Source of the DNA: Zestomicrobium sp964482405 | GTDB taxonomy: Archaea; Thermoproteota; Thermoprotei_A; Sulfolobales; NBVN01 | Direction of reading: 5' to 3' | Assembly: GCA_964482405.1 (NCBI GenBank) | Contig: CAYZXH010000025.1 | Span: 1 to 24,362, forward strand | DNA: 24,362 bases | Shown here: positions 1 through 6,283 of the stretch, in pieces | Layout of the letters: every line of letters begins with the position of its first letter | Numbering within the stretch: position 1 is the first letter of the stretch | Translations under genes and position numbers: made by a program | The notes under the pieces: model-generated | Database searches by the model: none | What the model saw: the letters and a program-made list of their open reading frames with translations, nothing else | What the model was told of the DNA's origin: nothing

Positions 1-160
1 CATCCATAACCCCGAGTCTCTCGGAGGAGGGATAGGGGTAATGGGCTGGAGACCCAGCCCGGGATTAAATCCCCCAAAGCAGGGAGATGTAATCCCAAAC
101 CTCCCAGCCCTAGGGAGCAAGGAAACCCTCACCCTTCAGGATGGGGAGGAGGTCAGTCAA
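1..160 (+). mobile_element. Right end of an IS200/IS605-family element (partial)
   Basis: The window opens inside what looks like the 3' part of an IS200/IS605-type transposon. Three things support this. A proline/glycine-rich frame open from base 2 resembles the poorly conserved tails of archaeal TnpB proteins. The DNA folds into successive GC-rich hairpins (12-24, 43-60, 61-73, 127-149). The block ending in GGTCAGTCAA at 151-160 recurs almost unchanged, inverted, at 2547-2580. The hairpin at 127-149 pairs CCTC-A-CCC with GGGGAGG around loop 135-142 and has the form of a right-end hairpin. I place the boundary after TCAA at 157-160, because TCAA is the right-end cleavage tetranucleotide known for IS608; using it here is an inference. 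The left end and any tnpA lie outside the window. Confidence 0.6.
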
Positions 161-180
161 GGCTTACTCATCGTAGCTTC
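1..180 (+). ncRNA. Predicted omega-RNA 3' scaffold and guide of TnpB
   Basis: The 3' end of tnpB normally doubles as its guide RNA, ending with about 16-20 bases of flanking host DNA. The following can be seen. CCGAG-TCT-CTCGG lies at 12-24. GGGCTGG-AGAC-CCAGCCC, seven perfect pairs, lies at 43-60. GGGAT-TAA-ATCCC lies at 61-73. A seven-pair stem with one bulged A lies at 127-149. Such a run of perfect hairpins in about 150 bases is unlikely in ordinary coding DNA. If the element ends at 160, the guide would be bases 161-180, at the DUF1850/permease junction. The RNA start is outside the window. Function is inferred from the family. Confidence 0.4.
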
Positions 181-265
181 TGAGCAAACACCCATCCCAT
201 TACTGAGATTTTCGTGCATGCTTCGATTACTATCTCTTCTTTACTCCTTACTTCCTCGCCATTGA
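2..265 (+). CDS. tnpB: C-terminal end of TnpB-like protein, partial
   Basis: This frame is open from the first bases; an internal ATG at 41 is not a credible start. The translation is rich in Gly/Pro/Leu (for example SPGLNPPKQGDVIPNLPALG) and lacks the catalytic RuvC residues and zinc-finger cysteines, which would lie upstream. It resembles the variable tails of archaeal TnpB proteins rather than a folded domain. After codon 53 the frame leaves the element (boundary near 160) and continues antisense through the DUF1850 gene to a stop at 263-265, so the last 35 codons are probably host sequence. TnpB is an RNA-guided endonuclease; nothing here shows whether this copy is intact. Confidence 0.4.
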   Translation: MHNPESLGGGIGVMGWRPSPGLNPPKQGDVIPNLPALGSKETLTLQDGEEVSQGLLIVASEQTPIPLLRFSCMLRLLSLLYSLLPRH

Positions 266-668
266 TGGTTACTCTTGGGTTGATCCTATGTCTCATGCTT
301 ATTTTTAGTATCGTGGTATTTAGTGTTATATTCCTTGCTACGTACCTCCCACCTACACTTACTAACTGGTTCGGCGCATCGCACGGTCTCGAAGGCAGTC
401 CTGCTCCATATCCCGCCCACACAAACTCTACTAACTTTATCTTGCAGTTCGCTATCTCATACTCCTCCGTTATCTCTGATAGTTCAACACTGTGCTCATA
501 TTCTAGTCTTATGCTTAGTCTCGTGTGGGGGCTAACTACATATTCAGTCCCGTCGATCACTATCCTACACGCTTCTATTATTGGGTGTGTTAAGATTATT
601 GATGCTACGGCGATTATTATTAAAGAGAAAAAGCATTTCTTCTTTGTTAAACCCATTCTTAATCTCAT
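168..668 (-). CDS. DUF1850 domain protein of a TAXI-TRAP operon
   Basis: This 166-residue protein has an N-terminal hydrophobic segment (about residues 12-30, probable signal anchor) followed by an extracytoplasmic domain. The core pattern (RLSIRLEYEHSVELSEITEEYEI, then KLVEFVWAGYGAGLPS) matches DUF1850, a short family usually encoded beside TAXI-type TRAP solute receptors and their fused permease. Its biochemical role is unknown; it is assumed to assist the transporter at the outer membrane face. It starts with ATG at 666-668 in a 4-base ATGA overlap with the receptor gene, so the two are translationally coupled. Its own stop (168-170) again overlaps an ATG (169-171), as expected for a following permease gene, but an IS end begins eight bases later. 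The length is normal for the family, so this gene itself appears intact. Confidence 0.75.
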   Translation of the reverse strand: MRLRMGLTKKKCFFSLIIIAVASIILTHPIIEACRIVIDGTEYVVSPHTRLSIRLEYEHSVELSEITEEYEIANCKIKLVEFVWAGYGAGLPSRPCDAPNQLVSVGGRYVARNITLNTTILKISMRHRINPRVTINGEEVRSKEEIVIEACTKISVMGWVFAQKLR

Positions 669-1663
669 GGCTTGAGTTCTTGAGGCACTGTAATTCCTTT
701 ATCTTGATAGTACTTGACCGCCCCTGGGTGCAACCTTATCGGCAACCCCTCAAGAGCTTTATCTAAGCTTATGTCCTGAGCTCTTGAGTGTGCTTGTTTT
801 AATTCGTCTAGATGGTCGAACATGACCTTGAGTATCGTGTACGCCACATCATCAGGCACGTCGGAGCTTATGGCCAGCATCGCTCTCACAGCAAGTGTCT
901 TCACATCTTTCTCTAAACCCGTGTACGTTTCTTTAGGTACCGTGAACGGCACGAAGAATAAATAGCCTTGCTGCTTGAGAGTGTTAAGTAGTTCGTCAGG
1001 TATCTCAACTAGGCTTATTGGTGTCGTTGCCGCTAACTCCATCACCGCCGAGGTCGGAATCCCGGCTACCACGAAGGCCGCGTCAACCTGACCCAACTTG
1101 AGTGCTTGCGCTGCCTGCGTGAAGTCTAGGTTCTGAACAGTTATCTTATCCCACACACCGGAAGCTCTGAGTATTATCTCTGCTTCTACAGCCGTCCCAC
1201 TTCCTGCCGCACCTATCGCAACCCTCTTCCCTTCCAAATCGCTTATCGTCTTTATCCCGCTATCAGCTCTCACTATTATTTGAATTATTTCCGGGTATAG
1301 TGTTGCTAACCCCCTTATCTTATCTATCTTACCTTCAGAGAACATGTAGAGTCCATTATACGCGTAGTAAGCTATGTCATTCTGTATGAATATTAAGTTC
1401 GCGTCACCCGTCCCCAAAGCTCTAGCGTTAGCTACTGAAGCACCGCTCGAAGACGCTGAAGCAACTATCTTATCCCCAGCATATTTGTTCAAGAGATCCG
1501 CTAGTTTAACCCCTAGCGGGTAGTAGACCCCTCCAGTACCCCCAGTATATATGGTGATCTTATATGGTGCCGGCGGGGTTAAAGCATAATAACCCAGAAT
1601 AACGGCTAGTATAACCACTACCACCACTGCTATCGCTACCATAGTTTTCGAGATTCCTTTCAT
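665..1663 (-). CDS. TAXI-family TRAP transporter solute-binding protein
   Basis: This 332-residue receptor has an uncleaved-looking N-terminal membrane helix (about residues 8-27). A TAXI-type periplasmic binding fold follows: YTGGTGGVYYPLG near residues 39-51, the region around NLIFIQNDIAYYAYNG, and DLEGKRVAIGAAGSGTAVEAEIIL, all typical of the family. TAXI receptors feed a Na+- or H+-coupled TRAP permease; substrates are mostly unknown (some bind glutamate-like or dicarboxylate compounds). The start is ATG at 1661-1663 with a GAGGT ribosome site seven bases upstream and a TATA box around 1696-1705. It overlaps the DUF1850 gene by four bases. No permease gene is seen in the window. No lipobox cysteine is present, so anchoring is by the helix. 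Confidence 0.88.
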   Translation of the reverse strand: MKGISKTMVAIAVVVVVILAVILGYYALTPPAPYKITIYTGGTGGVYYPLGVKLADLLNKYAGDKIVASASSSGASVANARALGTGDANLIFIQNDIAYYAYNGLYMFSEGKIDKIRGLATLYPEIIQIIVRADSGIKTISDLEGKRVAIGAAGSGTAVEAEIILRASGVWDKITVQNLDFTQAAQALKLGQVDAAFVVAGIPTSAVMELAATTPISLVEIPDELLNTLKQQGYLFFVPFTVPKETYTGLEKDVKTLAVRAMLAISSDVPDDVAYTILKVMFDHLDELKQAHSRAQDISLDKALEGLPIRLHPGAVKYYQDKGITVPQELKP

Positions 1664-1695
1664 AATAATACCTCAAAAATATTTTTCGTTGTGGT

Positions 1696-1705
1696 TATTA
1701 ATAAG
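1696..1705 (-). promoter_or_regulatory. TATA box for the TAXI/DUF1850 operon
   Basis: Read on the minus strand, TTATTAATAA sits about 37 bases before the ATG at 1663. Transcription should start near 1675, leaving a short leader that contains the GAGGT ribosome site at 1670-1674. Assigned by sequence and spacing only. Confidence 0.5.
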
Positions 1706-1896
1706 CTTTACGTAAACTTTCACGACGCGTCATACCTTAGTAAAAGAAGTTCATGTCCTTAATTTAAGCGTTGCATGTGTTGGGGAGCGCCTAAGACTAA
1801 CCTCATTAACTCAGTCACTCACCAATTCTTAGATCCTTGAATATTCCCATCCCCTTAGAGCGGGATTGTTTTGTGTTTCAGTGATAATAACGTGAC

Positions 1897-1904
1897 TTAT
1901 ATTT
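1897..1904 (+). promoter_or_regulatory. TATA box for the PLD nuclease gene
   Basis: TTATATTT lies about 34 bases before the GTG start at 1935, the usual archaeal distance for a short-leader transcript. The 1664-1934 gap otherwise shows no gene; a weak ATCCC/GGGAT inverted pair lies at 1849-1866. Confidence 0.5.
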
Positions 1905-1934
1905 TTATCATGCAATATTTCATTGGTGTGTTAG

Positions 1935-2549
1935 GTGGTTAGGTATTTATGCGCTGGTAGAGCAGCTTTAGCGATCTCCCTGACTATCCTCAGTTTTGCG
2001 GCCGGCTTTATTATAGCAAGTCATCTCCAAGCACCGAGCCTCACAACTCCCTCGAACACCACAACAATCACTTCAAGCTCCTCGCCCACCATCACAGCGC
2101 TAGTTGACAGCGAGTACTTCGTCGAGCTTAAGAATCTCTTGCTTAAAGCTAATTCAAGTGTCTACGTAATCATGTATGTGATCAAGTATGATCCTAACGA
2201 GCCTGACGACCCAGTAAATCAGTTACTCAGAGTCTTGGCGGAGTTGAGGACGAGGGGGATTGATGTTAAGGTAGTGGTTGACGACGAGACATACAAGAGT
2301 TACCCGGAAACAATAACATACTTGAAAAACGCCGGAGTACCTACGAGGCAAGATAAATCGCAGAGAACGACGACCCATGCAAAACTAGTAATAATAGATA
2401 ATAAGACGGTGGTGATAGGATCGCATAACTGGACAGAATCGGCTCTGAGGTACAATCACGAGACTTCAGTAATGATTCAGGATAGAGAGATTGCTGAGGA
2501 ACTAGCGAAATACTTCATGAACTTATGGAATGAGGGCAGAAGCGTGTGA
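1935..2549 (+). CDS. Membrane-anchored phospholipase D-like nuclease (single HKD)
   Basis: This 204-residue protein has a hydrophobic N-terminus (about residues 9-30), a Ser/Thr-rich linker (34-52) and one PLD-superfamily domain. The catalytic HxK(x)4D motif is H148, K150 and D155, followed by GSHNWTESA with N165. It is the size of the bacterial Nuc endonucleases, which have one HKD motif per chain and act as dimers, so a DNA/RNA phosphodiesterase working outside the cell membrane is the best guess; substrate cannot be read from sequence. The GTG start at 1935 is chosen from the TATA box at 1897-1904 and because it leads straight into the signal anchor. It appears to be transcribed alone. Its TGA stop is the first three bases of a solitary IS605-type end. 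Confidence 0.82.
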   Translation: MVRYLCAGRAALAISLTILSFAAGFIIASHLQAPSLTTPSNTTTITSSSSPTITALVDSEYFVELKNLLLKANSSVYVIMYVIKYDPNEPDDPVNQLLRVLAELRTRGIDVKVVVDDETYKSYPETITYLKNAGVPTRQDKSQRTTTHAKLVIIDNKTVVIGSHNWTESALRYNHETSVMIQDREIAEELAKYFMNLWNEGRSV

Positions 2550-2580
2550 CTGACCTCCTTCCCATCCTAAAAGAGTGAGG
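2547..2580 (-). mobile_element. Solitary IS605-type right-end remnant
   Basis: On the minus strand this stretch closely matches the right end at 127-159. Both contain AGGATGGG, one base that differs (G versus A), then AGGAGGTCAGTCA; further in, both begin CCTCAC, with one base inserted and a few substitutions in between. It has no attached tnpB body: bases 2581-2640 do not resemble the sequence preceding the first copy. It is therefore a decayed or internally deleted element end, opposite in orientation, with its outer edge exactly at the PLD gene's stop codon. Confidence 0.6.
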
Positions 2581-2644
2581 CCCTTAGCTGTAAACTGTCT
2601 TGGGTTTCTTAGATTTATTATATTAATTCTGTTGTTTTCCTTCG

Positions 2645-3262
2645 GTGACTCACGTGTGGGACTGGGTTTTCACGACGTTCGTGATGTATGTTAAGATTTT
2701 AGCTATTCTCGATCCTTTCGCTGCCGTACCGGTGTTCATTACATTAACTGAGGGGTTTGACCCTACGAGGAAGGATGAGATTGTTAGGAAAGCTTTCGTA
2801 GCTATGTGTGTTATGGTCTCTGTATTCACTTTGTTCGGTATATGGATCCTCAATTTCTTCGGTATCTCGCTAGCCTCACTCAGGGTTGGTGGTGGTGCGA
2901 TACTCTTAGTCTTAGCGTTCGACGTGTTAGGGGAGGCTCCTAGGTCTAAGAAGCTGGATCCCGAAGAAATAGCTGTGATGCCTGTTGCAACACCTTTGTT
3001 AGTAGGTCCTGGAACTATGACGACTATAATCCTCTTAGTTACGGAAAATAACACTATGGAGGGCTACGTAGCCGTACTCGCCGCCTCCTTACTAGCCGTG
3101 ATAACAGCTGCGTTAATGCTTAAGTACTCATCATATATGGTGAGTAAGTTAAGTAAGTCTTTCGTGAGAGGACTCGGTAGATTCATGTCGATAATAATAG
3201 CTGCTATGGCTTTCGAGATGATTAAGAACGGTATAATGGAGTGGTTATCTGCGTTAAGCTGA
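2645..3262 (+). CDS. MarC-family (UPF0056) integral membrane protein
   Basis: This 205-residue hydrophobic protein has about six predicted membrane helices and the MarC pattern: an N-terminal LAILDPFAAVPVFITLTEG (about residues 19-37), a central VGGGAILLVLAFDVLG, and PVATPLLVGPGTMTTIIL (about residues 112-129). MarC proteins have no firmly established activity; bacterial members were once linked to multiple antibiotic resistance, a link later questioned. The GTG start at 2645 follows an AT-rich promoter-like stretch (2612-2628, TTATTATATTA). It stands alone: a solitary IS end lies upstream and the M50 protease gene converges on it from the right. Confidence 0.85.
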   Translation: MTHVWDWVFTTFVMYVKILAILDPFAAVPVFITLTEGFDPTRKDEIVRKAFVAMCVMVSVFTLFGIWILNFFGISLASLRVGGGAILLVLAFDVLGEAPRSKKLDPEEIAVMPVATPLLVGPGTMTTIILLVTENNTMEGYVAVLAASLLAVITAALMLKYSSYMVSKLSKSFVRGLGRFMSIIIAAMAFEMIKNGIMEWLSALS

Positions 3263-3342
3263 CGATCATAGCCCACGTAGCGTGAGAGTTAGGGAACTGA
3301 GCTAGCTTTTCACACCTTCGATGTCTTGAGTTATGGTTTGCT

Positions 3343-3966
3343 TTAGATAGCTAGTCTCATGACCACTAAGCTAACTATGAACATCAAGACCCACTCTATA
3401 GGGGATCTCTTAAGTATTTTGAAGCCGTCTAGAGGTGGTAAGGGTAGGAGGTTGAAGAAAGCTATCCAGGAATTAATCCTCATGACGTAGTACAGCATGT
3501 CTGTGAGTATGGGTGTTGGCGGGATGGTTAGGAGGATTACCCACGTAGTGATCCCCACCGCTATGTTGGTTAAAGGTCCTGATTCAGCTACCCTCAACTC
3601 AGCAATAGGGTTTACGTGACCCCAGTAACCATAAATTACTACAGCTCCTGGAGCGGCGAACAGAATAGGTAGTTTGACGGCCGCGTTAATTAGAGCTATA
3701 GCTAGAGTTACGAGTAGACCTAGATACCAAGCCCTATACCTAGCCTCAAGGTCGTAAGCCTTAGCCACCTGCCTATGAGCTAGTTCGTGAAGTATGAACG
3801 CCGAACCAACACCAACTGAAGAATACGCGATGCTTAGGGGGAGTCTCTCAAGACCTGAACTCATGAATATAGCGAAAGAAAAACTCAAAACAACCCATGA
3901 AATAAGCAGGTCTAGAACCTCGCTCCTCATCCTCAGATACAACCACCTGTTGCGATATACCATCAC
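3343..3966 (-). CDS. M50-family intramembrane metallopeptidase
   Basis: This 207-residue membrane protein is related to site-2 proteases. The zinc-binding HELAH motif is at residues 60-64, SGPLTN is at 129-134 and the third zinc ligand motif PPLDG is at 177-181 (D180). About five to six helices surround them. M50 enzymes cut membrane-bound substrates within or beside the membrane, often releasing transcription factors. It is of the short archaeal type, without PDZ or CBS domains. The first codon is GTG (3964-3966) with an ATG two codons in (3961-3963); either could be used. It is divergent from the tfx gene, with a single AT-rich TATA element between them, and the MarC-like gene points towards its 3' end. 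Its substrate cannot be inferred. Confidence 0.87.
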   Translation of the reverse strand: MMVYRNRWLYLRMRSEVLDLLISWVVLSFSFAIFMSSGLERLPLSIAYSSVGVGSAFILHELAHRQVAKAYDLEARYRAWYLGLLVTLAIALINAAVKLPILFAAPGAVVIYGYWGHVNPIAELRVAESGPLTNIAVGITTWVILLTIPPTPILTDMLYYVMRINSWIAFFNLLPLPPLDGFKILKRSPIEWVLMFIVSLVVMRLAI

Positions 3967-3995
3967 GCGATCACTACAAGAGATAGGGTAACTCT

Positions 3996-4004
3996 AGTTA
4001 TAAG
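3996..4004. promoter_or_regulatory. Shared symmetrical TATA box between M50 and tfx genes
   Basis: AGTTATAAG is nearly symmetrical and is the only TATA-like element in the 55-base divergent gap. It lies about 22 bases before the tfx ATG (4022) and about 34 bases before the M50 start (3966). It could serve a leaderless tfx mRNA to the right and a short-leader M50 mRNA to the left. Confidence 0.45.
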
Positions 4005-4021
4005 CGTTAATGAAGTAACGT

Positions 4022-4465
4022 ATGTGGGGATTAATTAAGGGGATGGATGTGGAGAGGAAGTACGGGTTGCTGACAGAGAAGCAGTACAAGGTACTTAAGC
4101 TGAGGATAGAGGGGAGAACACAGAGGGAGATAGCGGAGATCATGAAGACTTCTAGAGAGAACGTGTCAGTAATAGAGAGGAGTGCTCTGAGGAAAATAAG
4201 GTTAGCTGAAGAAACTCTAAGAGTATATAAAGACTTGATGAAAGTGGGTGAGGTAGTGATAGAGCCGGGAACACACCTAGTCACGATACCTCAGAAACTA
4301 GTTCAGTTAGCTGATGAGAGAGGCGTTAAACTGAGAGGAAACTTCACCACGATATATGACCACATAAGAATAAACGCTTCAGGAAGTATTGAAGGAACTA
4401 GAGTAGTTAAGCCAATAAAGATAATTATCTTTAAAGACGGCACATACGAAGTAACGAAGACTTAA
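4022..4465 (+). CDS. Tfx-family DNA-binding transcription regulator
   Basis: This 147-residue protein has the Tfx layout. A helix-turn-helix near residues 18-55 (LTEKQYKVLKLRIEGRTQ, then REIAEIMKTSRENVSVIERSA) recalls the region-4/LuxR-type HTH. A basic helix follows, then a C-terminal domain (EVVIEPGTHLVTIPQKLVQ, then TTIYDHIRI). The family takes its name from a methanogen protein binding near the molybdenum formylmethanofuran dehydrogenase operon; crenarchaeal targets are unknown. The TATA box at 3996-4004 would place transcription start at the ATG itself (leaderless). A second ATG eight codons in (4043) is an alternative. It converges with the importer ATPase gene across a 47-base gap. Confidence 0.88.
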   Translation: MWGLIKGMDVERKYGLLTEKQYKVLKLRIEGRTQREIAEIMKTSRENVSVIERSALRKIRLAEETLRVYKDLMKVGEVVIEPGTHLVTIPQKLVQLADERGVKLRGNFTTIYDHIRINASGSIEGTRVVKPIKIIIFKDGTYEVTKT

Positions 4466-4512
4466 CACTGAATCAATCCCTTAATTAGCCGGGAGATTCT
4501 TAATGAATTTCC

Positions 4513-5244
4513 TTAAGCGAGCTCCCTAGGTATTAAGTCCACGTAATTCTCCTTGAAGACGACCTCGAACTTTACCCCGTAAATCTTCTCAGGCGTGCTA
4601 GATTTCAGGAAGCTCGCTACATCACCTGTGAAGACCACCTCTCCCTTCTTGAGAGCTATTACTTTATCCACATAGCTTAGGAGGGGGTTCAACTGATTAG
4701 ATGCTAACAGGATTATCTTCCCTTCCTTACTTAAGACTCTTAAGTGTTTTAGTAGTACTAGCTGGAATCTCATGTCTATGTGTGAGAGGGGCTCGTCAAG
4801 AGCCACGATCCTCGAGTTTTTCGAGAGTCCCTTAGCTAGTAGGGCCCTGCTTAATTCACCACTACTCACCCTACTCAACCTCCTCTTAAGTAAGGCGCTT
4901 AACTCGAATAGCTCGATATACTTCTTAAGCAATTCTTTACTGATTAACGGGTCACTAAGTATTAAGTCTCCCACACTCATGTCAGGCATTACGTCGACTA
5001 GAGGCGGTACGTAGGTGATTAGCTTGGCTCTCTCCTCAGCGCTGAGGACTCTTAAGTCCTTGTTCATTATCTTCAGGGAGCCTGCGTAACTAACTAAGCC
5101 TGAGATAGCCTTAAGTAATGTTGTCTTGCCAGCACCGTTAGGACCTACCACGGCTACAACCCCCTCGGCAATAGAGAAACTAGCTTCCTTAATGACTTGA
5201 GTGTTATCGTAGGAAACGCTTAACTTGACAACCTCAAGAACCAT
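4513..5244 (-). CDS. ABC importer ATPase, BtuD/FhuC type, with altered Q- and H-loops
   Basis: This 243-residue ATPase belongs to a metal-chelate/cobalamin-type importer. Walker A is GPNGAGKTT (34-42), the signature is SSGELSRA (about 127-134), Walker B is IVALDEP (146-152) and the D-loop is SHID (154-157). Two usually invariant residues are changed: the Q-loop reads YVPP where YxPQ is expected (Gln to Pro at 81), and the switch region reads SNQLN where SHDLN is expected (His to Asn at 183). Nucleotide-binding motifs are otherwise complete, so it should bind ATP, but hydrolysis and coupling to the permease may differ from the norm. It overlaps the permease gene by 11 bases and is the last gene of the binding protein-permease-ATPase operon. 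Confidence 0.88.
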   Translation of the reverse strand: MVLEVVKLSVSYDNTQVIKEASFSIAEGVVAVVGPNGAGKTTLLKAISGLVSYAGSLKIMNKDLRVLSAEERAKLITYVPPLVDVMPDMSVGDLILSDPLISKELLKKYIELFELSALLKRRLSRVSSGELSRALLAKGLSKNSRIVALDEPLSHIDMRFQLVLLKHLRVLSKEGKIILLASNQLNPLLSYVDKVIALKKGEVVFTGDVASFLKSSTPEKIYGVKFEVVFKENYVDLIPRELA

Positions 5245-6277
5245 ATTTCTTCAACTCCACTATAGCTAGAGCTAATACAGGCGCGCCGATCATTGACGCG
5301 ATGACGTTAACAGGTATCTCAACACCGGGCACCAATATCTTACTAAGGAGGTCTGATGCAGTAAGTAGGGTTGAGCCTAAGATAACGGACGTGGGTAGGG
5401 CGAAAGCGAGTTCGCTAGACTTGAGAATCCTCCTAGTTATGTGTGGTGCGGCTAAGCCGACGAAGCCTATCACCCCGAACCAAGCGACCGTGAATGAAGT
5501 TACTAAGGAAGCTAGTAAGGTAGAGTATCTCCTCAACCTCGCTGGATCCCACCCCAGCTGCTTAACGAAGTCATCGCTTACTTGGAGGTTGTTGAGCGGG
5601 TGTCTCACGTAAAACACGTATGACATCGTTAAGAGCAACGCGGAAGTCATTAAGATTAAGGCGTCAGTGGAGGGACTTACGAACGACCCCATGCTCCAGG
5701 CAATCAACTTATGTATGTCTCGTGAAATAAAGTACTGCGGTAGAAGTGAGGCGGAGTAGAAGAAGGTGCCGACAGCAACCCCCGCTAACACCAAGGACGT
5801 GGGGCTCATGCCGGCCTTAGAAGCTATGAAGAGTGTTGCTAAGTAAGCGATTAACCCGCCCAAGAAGGCAGTAATGGTTCTGACGCCGATCATGAGCGGA
5901 TGCAGTAAGTAGCCTGAGATAGATAGTGTTAGGGAGACAGCAAACAAAGCTCCTGATGAAATCCCGAGTATGTATGGGTCGGCGAGAGGGTTCTTAGTAC
6001 TTAACTGCATTAAGTATCCTGAGAGAGCTAGGGTAGCTCCAACAGTAACAGCTGTTAACGCTCTTAAGACTCTGTAGCCTTCAATGCTTAGATTACCAGT
6101 GATTAACTGCGTAACACCCGAGAATAAGACGTTTACGGGATTCATCACGCTGTAGCCTAAACTTAAGTGAGTGAAGAAAAAGAGTACTAGCATGAAAACA
6201 GATAACGTCAATACCGCGGTGAATCTCCTCTTCCTCCATAAAACAAAAGTCTCTAAGCTATTCACGAACGAACACAA
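5234..6277 (-). CDS. FecCD/BtuC-type ABC importer permease
   Basis: This 347-residue integral membrane protein has the FecCD pattern: LTAVTVGATLALSGYLMQ, then NPLADPYILGISSGA near residues 70-105; VLAGVAVGTFF in the middle; and GVIGFVGLAAPHITRRIL (about residues 266-283), the coupling-helix region that docks the ATPase. About ten helices are expected. It forms the pore for iron-siderophore, haem or cobalamin uptake; the substrate cannot be told from the permease. The start is TTG at 6275-6277, six bases after the binding-protein stop. The next gene downstream overlaps by 11 bases, indicating translational coupling. The early basic segment (WRKRR) supports an inside N-terminus. Confidence 0.9.
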   Translation of the reverse strand: MCSFVNSLETFVLWRKRRFTAVLTLSVFMLVLFFFTHLSLGYSVMNPVNVLFSGVTQLITGNLSIEGYRVLRALTAVTVGATLALSGYLMQLSTKNPLADPYILGISSGALFAVSLTLSISGYLLHPLMIGVRTITAFLGGLIAYLATLFIASKAGMSPTSLVLAGVAVGTFFYSASLLPQYFISRDIHKLIAWSMGSFVSPSTDALILMTSALLLTMSYVFYVRHPLNNLQVSDDFVKQLGWDPARLRRYSTLLASLVTSFTVAWFGVIGFVGLAAPHITRRILKSSELAFALPTSVILGSTLLTASDLLSKILVPGVEIPVNVIASMIGAPVLALAIVELKKYGS

Positions 6278-6283
6278 CTCTAA

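Noticed and set aside
214..766. Overlapping plus-strand open frames opposite the DUF1850 and TAXI genes
   Set aside because: Composition is Leu/Ser/His-rich without family features, and the minus-strand frames match known families with coupled starts.
1841..1866. ATCCC/GGGAT pair in the gap before the PLD gene, possibly another IS end
   Set aside because: Only five pairs, and it lacks the GGAGGTCAGTCA edge shared by the other two ends.
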